From DAIPKP01 sp964539095 (lineage in GTDB: Bacteria > Synergistota > Synergistia > Synergistales > Aminiphilaceae): a stretch of 64,000 bases of DNA. The position numbers and the translations under genes are program-made. Of this stretch, positions 16,009 through 25,719 are shown one piece after another. The notes below the pieces were generated by a model that searched no databases, had not been told where the DNA came from, and saw nothing but the letters and a program-made list of their open reading frames with translations. The stretch covers positions 15,845-79,844 of the forward strand of contig CAZIFL010000009.1 in NCBI GenBank assembly GCA_964539095.1, written 5' to 3'. Positions within the stretch are counted from its first letter, which is position 1. Every line of letters begins with the position of its first letter.

Positions 16009-19000
16009 TTACCTCTCCTTCGGCAGCCACTTCTCCAGGGCCGCCGCCAGAGCCTGGGGGGAGACTGGTTTGGTGACGTAGTCGTTCATCCCCGCTTCGA
16101 AGCACTTATCTTTGTAACTCTGCACGGCGTGGGCCGTCATGGCGATGACGGGGATATCCCGATTCAGCACTATGGACTGAGAATCCCGGATACGCCTCGT
16201 GGCTTCCAATCCATCCATCTCGGGCATCTGTACATCCATAAAGACCAGGTCATAGGGAAGAGTTCTGAGCGCCTCCAGAGCCTCGCCTCCGCTGGCCACG
16301 GCATCCGCCGTGAGGCCGAGCTTCTTGAGAATGCCGAGGGCTACCTTCTGATTGGTCATATTATCTTCCGCCACCAGGATGCGTGCCTTGCGATGAGCGA
16401 AGTTGGGGAGAGCCCTCCGGGCAGTCTGGGGGGTAATCATGGACTGAGTCGTACCCTCTGGAACCCCCGCCAGAACCTGGGAGAGCACCCTCCGAAGTTC
16501 GTCGTGCTTGATGGGCTTCACCGCATAGGCGGAAAAACCGATATCCTGCAAGCGCTTGAGATCTCCCCGGGCACCGAGCGACGTGAGCATTACCAAACGG
16601 GTTTCTGCAAGCCCTGCATCGGCCTTTACCACCCGGGCCACGGCTTCACCATCCATGCCGGGCATCTGCATATCCACGATGGCAAGCCGGAAGGGGTCTT
16701 TTGCATCCAGGGCCCTAGAGAGAGCCTGAACTCCCGAGGGGCCATCCGTGGCCTCTTGGGGGCGCATTCCCCAGGAGGCCAGACGCTTGAGGAGTATCTC
16801 CCGGTTGGTAGCGTTATCGTCCACTACGAGCACACGCACCCCTGCCAGAATAGCAGGGGGGAGAGGGGCCTTTTCCCCTGCACTTTTTCCCAGGTCGAAG
16901 CGGGCTGTGAAAAAGAACTCCGAGCCCTCCCCCTCCACACTTGCCACGCCGATCTCTCCCCCCATCATGGTCACAAGCTCTTTGGAAATAGCCAAACCAA
17001 GCCCGGTACCGCCGTAGTAGCGGGTAGTGGAAGCATCTACCTGACTGAATTTCTCGAAGAGAACTCCTATCTTATCCTCAGGAATGCCAATCCCCGTATC
17101 CCGTACGGAAAAGCGCAGCAGGCAGGAAGGTTTCTCTGCATCCCCCGCCTTCCCGGCCTCCTCCCGCTCCTCTACTCTGCTGACCATCACTGCAACTTCC
17201 CCTTTGGGGGTAAACTTCACCGCATTTCCTGCAAGGTTTGTGAGGATCTGGCGTAGACGGCTGGGGTCGCCTACAAGTGAGGTGGGGACATCAAGATCCG
17301 TGGCACAGATCAGCTCCAGCCCCCTATCGTAGGCTCTAAGTGCCATGGCTGCGGCAAAATCGTCCAGCAAACTTTGGAGGTCGAACTCCAGAATCTCCAG
17401 CTCGAACTTTCCCGCCTCAATCTTGGAAAAGTCCAGGATATCGTTGATGATCCCCAGCAGAAACTCCCCGCTGGACTTGATAGTCTGGGCATATCGTCGC
17501 TGATCCTCGGTAAGCTCCGTGTCCAGGAGAAAGCCCGTCATGCCAATGACCCCATTCATGGGGGTTCGGATCTCGTGGCTCATATTGGCGAGAAATTCGC
17601 TTTTGGCGATGTTGGCAGCCTTTGCTTCCGTGGCCATGCAATTCGCCCGGGCGGTGGCCTCTTTTAGCTGGCGATTCGTCTCCCACAATTCAGCGGTGCG
17701 GGAACGCACGAGCCCTTCAAGAGATTGGTGACGTCGCAGCAATAACGACACCACCACTGCCAGGGCAGCGGTGAGCATGATTCCGGCTACTCCCACTCCC
17801 CATGCCGCTCTTGCCGTCGGGTGGGTGTGCAGAAGCGCCGGCCCCGCATAGGCTGCCACCATGAAGGTCTTCCCAAAAGCGAGAACGGGACGGCAAAGAA
17901 TGGGTTTTTCTCTTGGGAAACTTGCTTCCTTTTGAGAGGAGGTACGAACCTCTTCTTTTTTGTTCCAGAAGCCGTGGGAGAGAGGGTTTTCTTCCCCCCG
18001 GGAGGAAGCAAGCAGCTTGAGGGATCCATTTTCACTAACAAGAAGCAGCTCCATATCGATGAAGGAATCGTCTCTCTCGTCAAGCAGGATGTCCCCAAGA
18101 GAGAGGGCCCCCAGGACAAGCCCTCGGGGGTTGGGATGCAAAGAGTCGCCGAAGACTGGCCGAAAGACGAGCATTCCTTTCCGGCCAGGGGCTTCCTGTA
18201 CCAGGGTTACCGGATCGGTGGCAGAGACAAAACCCGTACTCAGAGCCGTTTCGATGGCCTTTCGCCGGATGGGTTCGGAACCGAGGTCAAAACCGAGGGC
18301 TATACGGTGCTGCTCCTCGGGCATGAGCCGAAAGGCCGGGTAATAGATCCCCCGATCAGAAGCGGGGACACGCTGACCTGCCGCATCCTGTTGCCAGATC
18401 TCAAAGCCTTTCATGCCTTGTCTCCGGGCGGCTTCTTCGAAAGACTCCCTCTCGCCCTCAGGCACCGCAGGAGCCCACCCCCAGGCCAGCACAGATCGGT
18501 GGCGATTCAGATACTCCGCATACTGTATAAACTCTTCGGGGGTATTATGGGGGTTACTTTCACAGTACCGGGCAAGCCCTTCGAGTTCTCTCTCCCGCAT
18601 GTCGTAGAATCCCCTGGCAAGCACGGCGGTTCGGCTCTCCCCCAAATGCCACAGGGAGTCTCTCTGATTGCGGAGAGCGTCGCTCCAGGCAAGCCAGGCG
18701 GCAAAGAGGGTGAGAACAAGACCCACGGCAATCACCATAAGGGTCTCTAACTGCACCATCCATCCCGGCGGCACTCCCTCATACCGGGCACGCCGAAGGA
18801 ACACAAAGGTGCCTCCCGAGAGGAGAAGGAGCAGCGCAAGAGTGGTGAGCCCCACGGGGAGAAGAGACTGGAGAAGGACGGCTGTTTCCCAGTTCCGGGC
18901 ATCAATATCAATCCCTAACACCGCTATGAGTTCTTTGGTATGCGGGTCTATTAGCGGCACCAGGGCAGAAACCCAGGTTCCCCAGCGGTCAGTAACGGGG

Positions 19001-19449
19001 CCTTCCACAAGAGATTTCTGCGTATCGAAGGAATGGCGGTAACCCTCGGAGACTTCGGTGTAGACCTGCCCCGGGGGGCTGGCATCTTCCGACCCCTCCG
19101 GCTCGCTGTCCAGAAAGAAAAAGACGGTTCCGTCCGCCTTGCGCCCCATGAGATAGATCCATCGGTAGTTTGGGCTAGCCGCACGAAGTGTCACAAACTG
19201 CTCCTTGAGCCGCACGTAAGCGGGGGAATGCAGATCCTCCTCGGTACCGCTCAGGGTTTGCACATGCTGGAGGTTCATCGCCTCCGCCACCAGGCGAGCC
19301 TCTCCGAGAAGCTCCCTGCGCATCTCCTGATCTGCCCGAGCTGCCAGCCACCAGCCACAAAACACCGCAACAAAAAGAACAACCCCAAAAGAAAACCGCC
19401 CCAAGCGGTGTGTGCTGCGGATCATCTCACGAAATATCCTATTTATCAT
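16009..19449 (-). CDS. hybrid sensor histidine kinase with CHASE domain and two receivers
   Basis: A membrane sensor of about 1,146 residues. In order: a first transmembrane helix, a periplasmic PAS/Cache-like domain (YRWIYLMGRKADG, SALVPLIDPHT), two transmembrane helices, a CHASE domain (KGFEIWQQD, RGIYYPAFRLMP, GFDLGSEPIRRKAI), another helix, a short coiled coil, HisKA with the phospho-accepting His in NMSHEIRTPMN, an HATPase domain (DTGIGIPEDKI, GGTGLGLAIS), then two receiver domains (LVVDDNATNRE and VAEDNMTNQK with VFMDVQMPEMDG). No Hpt domain is present, so phosphate must pass to another protein. The frame stays open to 19503; ATG 19449 is my choice, but both are weak starts. The small gene at 15708 follows directly. 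Confidence 0.92.
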   Translation of the reverse strand: MINRIFREMIRSTHRLGRFSFGVVLFVAVFCGWWLAARADQEMRRELLGEARLVAEAMNLQHVQTLSGTEEDLHSPAYVRLKEQFVTLRAASPNYRWIYLMGRKADGTVFFFLDSEPEGSEDASPPGQVYTEVSEGYRHSFDTQKSLVEGPVTDRWGTWVSALVPLIDPHTKELIAVLGIDIDARNWETAVLLQSLLPVGLTTLALLLLLSGGTFVFLRRARYEGVPPGWMVQLETLMVIAVGLVLTLFAAWLAWSDALRNQRDSLWHLGESRTAVLARGFYDMRERELEGLARYCESNPHNTPEEFIQYAEYLNRHRSVLAWGWAPAVPEGERESFEEAARRQGMKGFEIWQQDAAGQRVPASDRGIYYPAFRLMPEEQHRIALGFDLGSEPIRRKAIETALSTGFVSATDPVTLVQEAPGRKGMLVFRPVFGDSLHPNPRGLVLGALSLGDILLDERDDSFIDMELLLVSENGSLKLLASSRGEENPLSHGFWNKKEEVRTSSQKEASFPREKPILCRPVLAFGKTFMVAAYAGPALLHTHPTARAAWGVGVAGIMLTAALAVVVSLLLRRHQSLEGLVRSRTAELWETNRQLKEATARANCMATEAKAANIAKSEFLANMSHEIRTPMNGVIGMTGFLLDTELTEDQRRYAQTIKSSGEFLLGIINDILDFSKIEAGKFELEILEFDLQSLLDDFAAAMALRAYDRGLELICATDLDVPTSLVGDPSRLRQILTNLAGNAVKFTPKGEVAVMVSRVEEREEAGKAGDAEKPSCLLRFSVRDTGIGIPEDKIGVLFEKFSQVDASTTRYYGGTGLGLAISKELVTMMGGEIGVASVEGEGSEFFFTARFDLGKSAGEKAPLPPAILAGVRVLVVDDNATNREILLKRLASWGMRPQEATDGPSGVQALSRALDAKDPFRLAIVDMQMPGMDGEAVARVVKADAGLAETRLVMLTSLGARGDLKRLQDIGFSAYAVKPIKHDELRRVLSQVLAGVPEGTTQSMITPQTARRALPNFAHRKARILVAEDNMTNQKVALGILKKLGLTADAVASGGEALEALRTLPYDLVFMDVQMPEMDGLEATRRIRDSQSIVLNRDIPVIAMTAHAVQSYKDKCFEAGMNDYVTKPVSPQALAAALEKWLPKER

Positions 19450-19503
19450 TGCTCCAGTGCCCCCTGGTAACATTAGAATAACCTTCAGATTGCAGATGCC
19501 CAT

Positions 19504-19833
19504 AGATGTTACTCAGAAAATTCCCTCAAAAACCGGCGGCGACGCATTTGGAGCAAATGCTGCCTGTCGTAACGGAAAAACCCTATGAGCTTCGGTTTAT
19601 CTTACCGCAAAATTGCAAGAAAAGATATTCTCCCGATAGCGTAACGCTTCTCACGTCTCTAATCCGTAATTTTCCCGATCTCCCCTTCGGGGGTTTTTAC
19701 GGAGGAACTCTTACGTCAGGGAGGGTATAGTATCAGCGGGGTTTATTTACTCGATTTATTGCAGCGACGGAGATAATTCCTAGGGGAAAAGCTCTGGGCA
19801 GTAGAGGTATTTTTTACCGAGGAGGAATAACGG
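19504..19833. other. intergenic region upstream of the MoxR/Bat operon
   Basis: About 330 bases separate the divergent kinase gene from moxR. No RNA gene or coding frame is recognised. A short CCCC-TTCG-GGGG hairpin followed by TTTTT (about 19682-19699, + strand) could be a weak terminator or attenuator, and TATAGT at about 19726-19731 is a possible -10 element for the operon. Confidence 0.4.
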
Positions 19834-20820
19834 ATGCAGCAGCAACAACAGATAATGGAACAGGTGCAGGAGCGGCAGCCCCTGATTGCCAAGGTGCGCA
19901 GCGAAATTGGCCGGGTGATCGTAGGGCAGGAAACCCTGGTGGATAGGCTTCTTCTGGGAATTCTCTCGGGGGGGCATATTCTTTTGGAGGGGGTGCCGGG
20001 GCTGGCGAAGACCACCGCTGTAAAGACTCTCGCCGCCACCGTTCAGGCATCGTTTCAGCGCATTCAGTTTACTCCGGATCTTCTTCCGGCGGATATCGTG
20101 GGCACCGAGGTGTACGAGCCCAAAACGGGAGAGTTCCGGGTACGCAAGGGGCCGATCTTCCACAACATCATTCTGGCAGATGAGGTAAACCGGGCCCCTT
20201 CAAAGGTGCAGTCCGCCCTGCTGGAGGCCATGCAGGAGAAGCAGGTATCTCTCGGGGGAGAGACCTTTCCCCTGGAGGAGCCCTTTTTCGTTCTCGCCAC
20301 CCAGAACCCCATCGAGCAGGAGGGGACCTATCCTCTTCCGGAGGCCCAGGTGGATCGGTTTATGCTGAAGCTTCAGGTGGGATATCCCTCCAGAGAAGAG
20401 GAGATTGAGATGGTCTCCCGGATGCACCGGGAGGAGCATCTCCCCACTCCCAGGGGGGTGCTGGAGAAGGAGGAGCTTCGGGCTCTTCAGGATCTGGTAC
20501 GGCAGATTCATGTGGATCCCCGGGTGGTGGCCTATGCGGTTCATCTGGTGCAGGCAAGCCGGAATCTTGAGAAGTGTCTCCCCGACCTGGCACGGTATGT
20601 GCAGTACGGGGCATCTCCCCGAGGGAGCATCTACCTTGTGGCGGCGGCGAAGGCGGCGGCCTTTCTGGGGTGTCGGAGCTACGTCACCCCTCAGGATGTT
20701 AAGAGCGTGGGAGAGGATATACTGCGCCACCGCATTCTTATGAGCTACGAGGGGGAGGCGGAGCAGATCACCTCTTCCCAGATCATTCAGGCTCTTTTCG
20801 ACGCGGTGGAGGTACCGTAG
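19834..20820 (+). CDS. MoxR-family AAA+ ATPase
   Basis: A 328-residue AAA+ chaperone that remodels or activates von Willebrand factor A (vWA) proteins. It has Walker A GVPGLAKT, Walker B with LADEVNRAP, the sensor segment ATQNPIEQEGTYPLPEAQ and the C-terminal lid domain with YGASPRGSI. GAGGAGGAA precedes the ATG by six bases. It opens a seven-gene operon whose other members include three vWA proteins, the standard partners of MoxR. A Gln-rich start (MQQQQQ) is a small oddity. Confidence 0.95.
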   Translation: MQQQQQIMEQVQERQPLIAKVRSEIGRVIVGQETLVDRLLLGILSGGHILLEGVPGLAKTTAVKTLAATVQASFQRIQFTPDLLPADIVGTEVYEPKTGEFRVRKGPIFHNIILADEVNRAPSKVQSALLEAMQEKQVSLGGETFPLEEPFFVLATQNPIEQEGTYPLPEAQVDRFMLKLQVGYPSREEEIEMVSRMHREEHLPTPRGVLEKEELRALQDLVRQIHVDPRVVAYAVHLVQASRNLEKCLPDLARYVQYGASPRGSIYLVAAAKAAAFLGCRSYVTPQDVKSVGEDILRHRILMSYEGEAEQITSSQIIQALFDAVEVP

Positions 20821-20823
20821 ATT

Positions 20824-21717
20824 ATGGTGCTCCGGCATATTCCCCGGGAGGAGTTGGAAAAGATCCGGCGGATCCATATCCGGAGCCGCATGGTGGTGGA
20901 TTCTCTTCTGGGGGGAGAGTACCGCTCCGCCTTCCGGGGGCAGGGGATGGAATTTGAAGAGGTGCGGGAGTACTCTCCGGGGGACGAGGTGAAGCATATC
21001 GACTGGAACGTTACCGCCCGGGAGGGGCGCCCCTACGTGAAGCTCTATCGAGAGGAGCGGGAGCTTACCATGATGATGCTCCTGGATATGAGCGCCTCGG
21101 GGCTTTTTGGCTCCGGAGGCAAGGCGAAGCGCCAGAAGATTTTGGAGTGCGCCGGAGCCCTGGGGTTTGCCGCCATCTCTGCCAGAGACTGTGTTGGTGC
21201 GCTGCTCTTTTCAGATCAGGTGGAGCGGTATCTCCCCCCTCGTCGAGGGGCGAGTGCGGTGTGGAACCTTCTGCGAAATATCACCGCCTTCGAGCCCTCC
21301 CAAAGAGGAACGGATCTCGCGGGGGCCCTCACCTATCTGGGGCGGGTACACCCCCGGCGCTCTGTGGTCTTTCTGATTTCGGACTTTCTCTCTTCGGGCT
21401 GCGAACAGGCTCTCAAGGTGGCGGCCAAGCGGCATGACCTGGTGGGTATTCATATTACGGATCCTGCGGATGGGAGGCTTCCCCCCCGGGGGGTTGTCTC
21501 GCTTCGGGATTTGGAGAGCGAGGAGTTTTTGGAGATAGATGCGGGGGATTCCGGGGTGCGCCGATGGTACGAAGAACGCTTTCAGGAACGGGAGGAACAT
21601 ATCTGCCAGGTGCTGCGCCGCTCTGGGGTGGATCGGCTGGAGATGAGCACCACGGACTCCGTGGGGGATGTGCTGCTTCGTTTTTTCAACCTTCGGGAGA
21701 GGAGGCGTGCTTCATGA
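20824..21717 (+). CDS. DUF58 family vWA-like protein
   Basis: A 297-residue DUF58 protein, the usual second gene of Bat operons. It shows GQGMEFEEVREYSPGDEVKHIDWNVTAR, the family hallmark, and a vWA-like domain with LLDMSASG in place of the canonical DxSxS metal site. It begins three bases after moxR ends and its stop overlaps the next start (ATGA). It probably acts with MoxR at the membrane on envelope or redox proteins; the mechanism is not known. Confidence 0.93.
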   Translation: MVLRHIPREELEKIRRIHIRSRMVVDSLLGGEYRSAFRGQGMEFEEVREYSPGDEVKHIDWNVTAREGRPYVKLYREERELTMMMLLDMSASGLFGSGGKAKRQKILECAGALGFAAISARDCVGALLFSDQVERYLPPRRGASAVWNLLRNITAFEPSQRGTDLAGALTYLGRVHPRRSVVFLISDFLSSGCEQALKVAAKRHDLVGIHITDPADGRLPPRGVVSLRDLESEEFLEIDAGDSGVRRWYEERFQEREEHICQVLRRSGVDRLEMSTTDSVGDVLLRFFNLRERRRAS

Positions 21718-22397
21718 GATTACGACCATGGAGGAAGATTCCCCTTCTGGGGGGGATATCACTGGATCTTTCCCCAGATCTTTCTCAGGAAGTTTTTCCC
21801 GGGCAGCTTTCCCAGGGGTTTCCGGGGGGGATTTTCCAGGAACCCCCCATGTTTCAAGAGCCCCCCATGACGGATATTCTGGATATCAAGCCCTCCATCC
21901 TTCTCCATTCAGAACCCTCTCTTCTCCCTTGGATTCTCGGGGGGGCGGGGGTGTTTCTTATGGGCTCTCTGCTTCTCTGGTGGCTACTTCGCAGAAGATC
22001 CCGCCCCTCTCCGGAAGAAGACCTCCGAGAAGAGGCTCTGCAGCGGCTGAAGCTTCTGGGAGAAGAGAGCGAGATCTCTCTTCGGGAGCGGTACTTTGAG
22101 CTGGCCCTGGCGCTGCGTCTCGCTCTGGAGGACTCTCTCTTTCCAAAAGCCCGGGAGAAGACCCTGGAGGAACTCCGCCTTCTTCTTGAGGATCTTCCAG
22201 AGACCCTGCCGCTGAAGAGGGATCTGCAGCTTCTTTTGCAACGCCTGGGAGAGATTCAGTTCGGCGCCGCCCCCTCGTCGTCGGAGGAGTTCTTCCGGCA
22301 TCGGCTTTTAGTGGAGCAGCTGGTGGAGCGCAACTTCTTTCAGGAGAGCGCTTCTGGGGGAGAGCCCTCTCGGGAATTCCTGGAAAGGGGGCGGTGA
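21714..22397 (+). CDS. DUF4381-like membrane protein of the Bat operon
   Basis: A 227-residue protein with a Pro/Gly/Phe-rich N-terminal part, one clear transmembrane helix (about 80-100, ending LLWWLLRRR) and a helical cytoplasmic tail. Position between DUF58 and BatA, one helix and a tail of ERYFELALALRLAL type match the DUF4381 protein commonly encoded there. Start and stop overlap the neighbours (ATGA and GTGA), so translation is coupled. Similarity is weak and assignment is mainly by context. Confidence 0.7.
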   Translation: MRLRPWRKIPLLGGISLDLSPDLSQEVFPGQLSQGFPGGIFQEPPMFQEPPMTDILDIKPSILLHSEPSLLPWILGGAGVFLMGSLLLWWLLRRRSRPSPEEDLREEALQRLKLLGEESEISLRERYFELALALRLALEDSLFPKAREKTLEELRLLLEDLPETLPLKRDLQLLLQRLGEIQFGAAPSSSEEFFRHRLLVEQLVERNFFQESASGGEPSREFLERGR

Positions 22398-23401
22398 TCA
22401 TGCTTTCGCTCTCCTTTGCCTCACCTCTCTTTTTGCCTCTTCTTCTGCTTCCTTTGGGGCTCTGGTGGTTTTTCCGAAAAATGCCCCAGGCTTCTGTGGG
22501 AATTTCCTCTCTGGAGCCTCTCGGAGCGGTGAAACCCCGCGGGGGGGTGCGGATGGCCCGGATTGTAGCACTGCTTCCGTTGCTTGCCCTGGGGCTTCTG
22601 CTGCTGGCTCTCGCCCGCCCCCAGTGGCACGAGGGGGAACACTTCCTTGAAACCCAGGGGGTGAGCATTATGCTGGCGGTGGATATCTCGCAGAGTATGG
22701 AGGCTCTTGACTTTGTCGTGGGAAATCAGCGGGTGGACCGTCTGGAGGCCCTTCGGGGAGTGGTACAGGACTTTCTCGCCACACGCCGGGGGGATCGGGT
22801 GGGGCTGGTGGTCTTCGGTAGCTACGCCTTTACCCAGCTTCCTCTTACGGGGGATCTCGCCTCGGTGGAAGAGGTGCTCCGGCGGGTGCATATCGGCGCC
22901 GCAGGCCCCCAGACCGCCCTGGGGGATGCTTTGGGGATCGCTCTGAAGCGTCTGGAGGAGGATACCAACCCCTCCAAGGTGATTATTCTGCTTACGGACG
23001 GTCAGAACAATGCGGGGGAAATCTCTCCCGAGGCCGCCGCCGCCATTGCGGCATCCCGGGGGATACGGATCTACGCCATCGGCATGGGCACCCGGGGGAA
23101 GGCCCCCTATGTGGTGAACGATCCCTTCTTCGGAAAACAGGTGGTCTATCGGCAGGTGGATATCGACGATGAGGCGCTGCAGAGAATCGCCGAAAAGACC
23201 GGGGGGCTCTCCTTCCGAGGCACCGATACCGAGGGGCTGCAAGAGATCTACCACACCATCTCTACTCTGGAACAGCTCCCCCGCAAGGATCCCCAGCGAC
23301 GCCCCGGCAAGGATCTCTACCCCTGGCTTCTGGGGGCCGCCCTTCTTCTTCTGGGGCTCCACCTACTGGGAACAAATACACGATACGTGAGGATACCATG
23401 A
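22394..23401 (+). CDS. batA: BatA-like vWA membrane protein
   Basis: A 335-residue protein with two N-terminal transmembrane helices, a vWA domain with an intact metal-ion-dependent adhesion site (DISQS, Asp97-Ser99-Ser101; later TDGQNNAG), and a C-terminal helix. This is the BatA/Aerotolerance layout described first in Bacteroides. The start is GTG 22394 overlapping the previous stop; ATG two codons on is possible. The vWA domain likely faces the periplasm and binds a partner together with BatB. Confidence 0.9.
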   Translation: MIMLSLSFASPLFLPLLLLPLGLWWFFRKMPQASVGISSLEPLGAVKPRGGVRMARIVALLPLLALGLLLLALARPQWHEGEHFLETQGVSIMLAVDISQSMEALDFVVGNQRVDRLEALRGVVQDFLATRRGDRVGLVVFGSYAFTQLPLTGDLASVEEVLRRVHIGAAGPQTALGDALGIALKRLEEDTNPSKVIILLTDGQNNAGEISPEAAAAIAASRGIRIYAIGMGTRGKAPYVVNDPFFGKQVVYRQVDIDDEALQRIAEKTGGLSFRGTDTEGLQEIYHTISTLEQLPRKDPQRRPGKDLYPWLLGAALLLLGLHLLGTNTRYVRIP

Positions 23402-25698
23402 TGAATCTGAGCTTTAGCCGACCTCTTATGCTTTATCTTCTCTGGCTCCTTCCTCTGGTGCCGCTGCTTTGCCGTAGTGGAGACCTGGTTCGGCGTACGG
23501 GTTTGCGGCATTTTGGGCTTTCCGAGAAGGGGCTAGGAGGGAGAAGGCGCTTTTTTCTTCGGGAACTCCCTCTTCTCGCCTCTTTGGCCTGCCTGATTAT
23601 CGCCCTCTCGGGGCCCCTGTACGGCCACCGATGGGAGGAGACTCCGGGGCGGGGGCGGGATCTTTTGATCGCCCTGGACTGCTCCAAGAGCATGTACGCT
23701 CCTGACGTACCCCCCTCACGAATGGTAGCGGCCAAGCGAGAGATTAAGGATCTGCTCCCCTTTCTGAAGGGGGAACGGGTGGGGCTGGTGGCCTTCAGCG
23801 GCAGCGCCTTTCTTCAGTGTCCTCTTACGGCGGATTTTTCCGGGCTCACCCTCTTTCTGGATGCTCTCGATCCCTCCCGGATGCCCCGGGGAGGGACCAA
23901 CCTTGCGGAGGCTCTTCGGGTAGCTCTGGAGGCCCTGCCGGAGAGGACAGGGCGCTCCCAGGCCATTCTTCTGGTGACGGATGCGGAGGATACCGAGGGC
24001 GATGTGGCCCCGCTTCTTGAAGAGGCACGGCGGCGAAATATTCCGCTCTTCGCTCTGGGGGTGGGGACAGCCCAGGGGAGCACCATTCCGGATCCGGCCC
24101 GAAGAGGGGCCCCGGTGCGGGATGCCTCGGGAAACCCGGTAATCTCCCGGGTGAATCTCCCCCTGCTTCAGGAGATGGCGAGCCTTACCGGAGGCAGGGC
24201 AGTGCCCTCCGTGCCGGGGGATGAGGATATCAAGGCTCTGATCCGAGGTATCCGGGGAACCCTGGAGACCGCGGAGTTCAGCCTGGCCCCCCGAAAGGTT
24301 CCCATAGACCGATATCAGTGGTTTCTGGGGGGGAGCCTTCTCTTTTTGGTGATCTATCTTGTCTTTCAGAGACTTTTTGGAGATCCCCGAGGGCCTGTGA
24401 AGATAGGGAAGATGCTGGGGGGCTCGCTTCTTCTTGCGGCGTGCCTTGGAGGGATGCTCCTCTCGGGGGATGCGGAAGCCCGGCAGAGGACAGCTCCGGA
24501 GATCTCCCCTGAACGGGAGCTTGCGCATCTTTTGGAGGAGCAGATTGAAAACCCCAAAGACCCCCGGCTGGCGTACAACATAGGCAATGCCTACTACAGG
24601 ATGGAACGTTTCGAGGAGGCCGCTGCAAGCTACGAGAGCCTCTTTGACGGTGAGACCCCCTGGGGGGAGATCCCTGCAGAGTTTGCAGGGGCGGGGTGGT
24701 ACAACCGGGGAAACGCCCTCTATCGCCTGGGGGAGCTTGAGGAGTCTGCGGCAAGCTACCGGAAGGCTCTGGAGCTGAACCCCCAGGACGAAGAGGCCCG
24801 GAAAAATCTGGAATTTGTACTCCGGAAGCTGGAAGAGCAGCAGAAACAGGAGCAGGAGCAGGAACAGCAGGAACAGTCCGAAGGAAACTCCCGGGAGGAG
24901 CAAAACGAGGAGGAGAAGGAGGAGGAGGAAAAAGAAGAGAAAGAGAACTCTTCCGAAGAGAGCAAAACCAGGGAAGGAAATGAAGCATCAGAAGAACAGG
25001 AACAGAGTCAGGAGCAGAATCAGGAACGTAAAGAAAACCGGGGACAAGGAGAACCGAGGAACTCCGGATCTCAAAAGGAGTCTGGTGAATCTTCCCAGGG
25101 GGAAAACCCCCGGGATACAGGATCTTCTCGGGGAGAACGTGGCGAGCAAGACGAGCACGAAAAGCATGAGGAACCTGAGGAGCCTGGCAGCCAGAGCAAA
25201 GAGAAGAGAGAGGATATCTCCGAGGAGATCCCAGAGGAACCCAGGGAATCTGGCAAATCTCAGGAATTTAACAAATCTCAGGAATCCAGGGAACCTCAGG
25301 AGACACCCCAAGAGCCTTCCCCTGCGGAAGCCGGAGCCGAAAATGCCGAGGCAGAAAGGGAAGCCCAGGCTCAAGAGGAGGATGCAGCGGAGAGCGACAA
25401 AGAATCTTCCCTGGCTCCTAAGGCGGTTCCCGGAGAGGATACAGACCCCGAAAGCGGGGATGCCCTCCCCCTCCCCCCTCCTCTGGAGCGGGAGGTATCT
25501 CGAAAGGAGGACCCTCTGAATCTGAAGGATCTTCGAGCCGCTTCGGAGGAAGAGGGGGCTTCATCCCAAAACCCCACCTCTTCGGAAGAGGCGGGGGCAC
25601 CGGATATGATGGAGCGGCTGCTTCATCGCCTCCGGGACCTTCCCGGAGAGGCCCTGATCCCCCGGGGAAGATATGAAGCTGTGGAAAAGGATTGGTAG
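23398..25698 (+). CDS. BatB-BatC fusion: vWA domain, TPRs and long acidic Gln/Glu/Ser-rich tail
   Basis: A 766-residue protein. Residues 1-340 are BatB: two membrane helices, a vWA domain with intact DCSKS (94-98), and a helix near 305-325. A second hydrophobic stretch (LLLAACLGGMLL, about 345) follows, then TPR repeats at about 375-475 (AYNIGNAYYRMERFEEAAASYE, WYNRGNALYRLGELEESAASYRKALELNP), which are BatC. Residues about 480-700 are almost entirely Glu, Gln, Ser, Lys and Asn, clearly disordered. In Bacteroides BatB and BatC are separate proteins. Overlaps batA by ATGA. Confidence 0.92.
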   Translation: MMNLSFSRPLMLYLLWLLPLVPLLCRSGDLVRRTGLRHFGLSEKGLGGRRRFFLRELPLLASLACLIIALSGPLYGHRWEETPGRGRDLLIALDCSKSMYAPDVPPSRMVAAKREIKDLLPFLKGERVGLVAFSGSAFLQCPLTADFSGLTLFLDALDPSRMPRGGTNLAEALRVALEALPERTGRSQAILLVTDAEDTEGDVAPLLEEARRRNIPLFALGVGTAQGSTIPDPARRGAPVRDASGNPVISRVNLPLLQEMASLTGGRAVPSVPGDEDIKALIRGIRGTLETAEFSLAPRKVPIDRYQWFLGGSLLFLVIYLVFQRLFGDPRGPVKIGKMLGGSLLLAACLGGMLLSGDAEARQRTAPEISPERELAHLLEEQIENPKDPRLAYNIGNAYYRMERFEEAAASYESLFDGETPWGEIPAEFAGAGWYNRGNALYRLGELEESAASYRKALELNPQDEEARKNLEFVLRKLEEQQKQEQEQEQQEQSEGNSREEQNEEEKEEEEKEEKENSSEESKTREGNEASEEQEQSQEQNQERKENRGQGEPRNSGSQKESGESSQGENPRDTGSSRGERGEQDEHEKHEEPEEPGSQSKEKREDISEEIPEEPRESGKSQEFNKSQESREPQETPQEPSPAEAGAENAEAEREAQAQEEDAAESDKESSLAPKAVPGEDTDPESGDALPLPPPLEREVSRKEDPLNLKDLRAASEEEGASSQNPTSSEEAGAPDMMERLLHRLRDLPGEALIPRGRYEAVEKDW

Positions 25699-25719
25699 AA
25701 AGGCGAAGGAGACGAGGTC

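Noticed and set aside
24820..25500. Tandem repeat in the Glu/Gln-rich part of batB/C
   Set aside because: The segment is low complexity without a fixed repeat unit; it is a disordered linker, not a repeat array.
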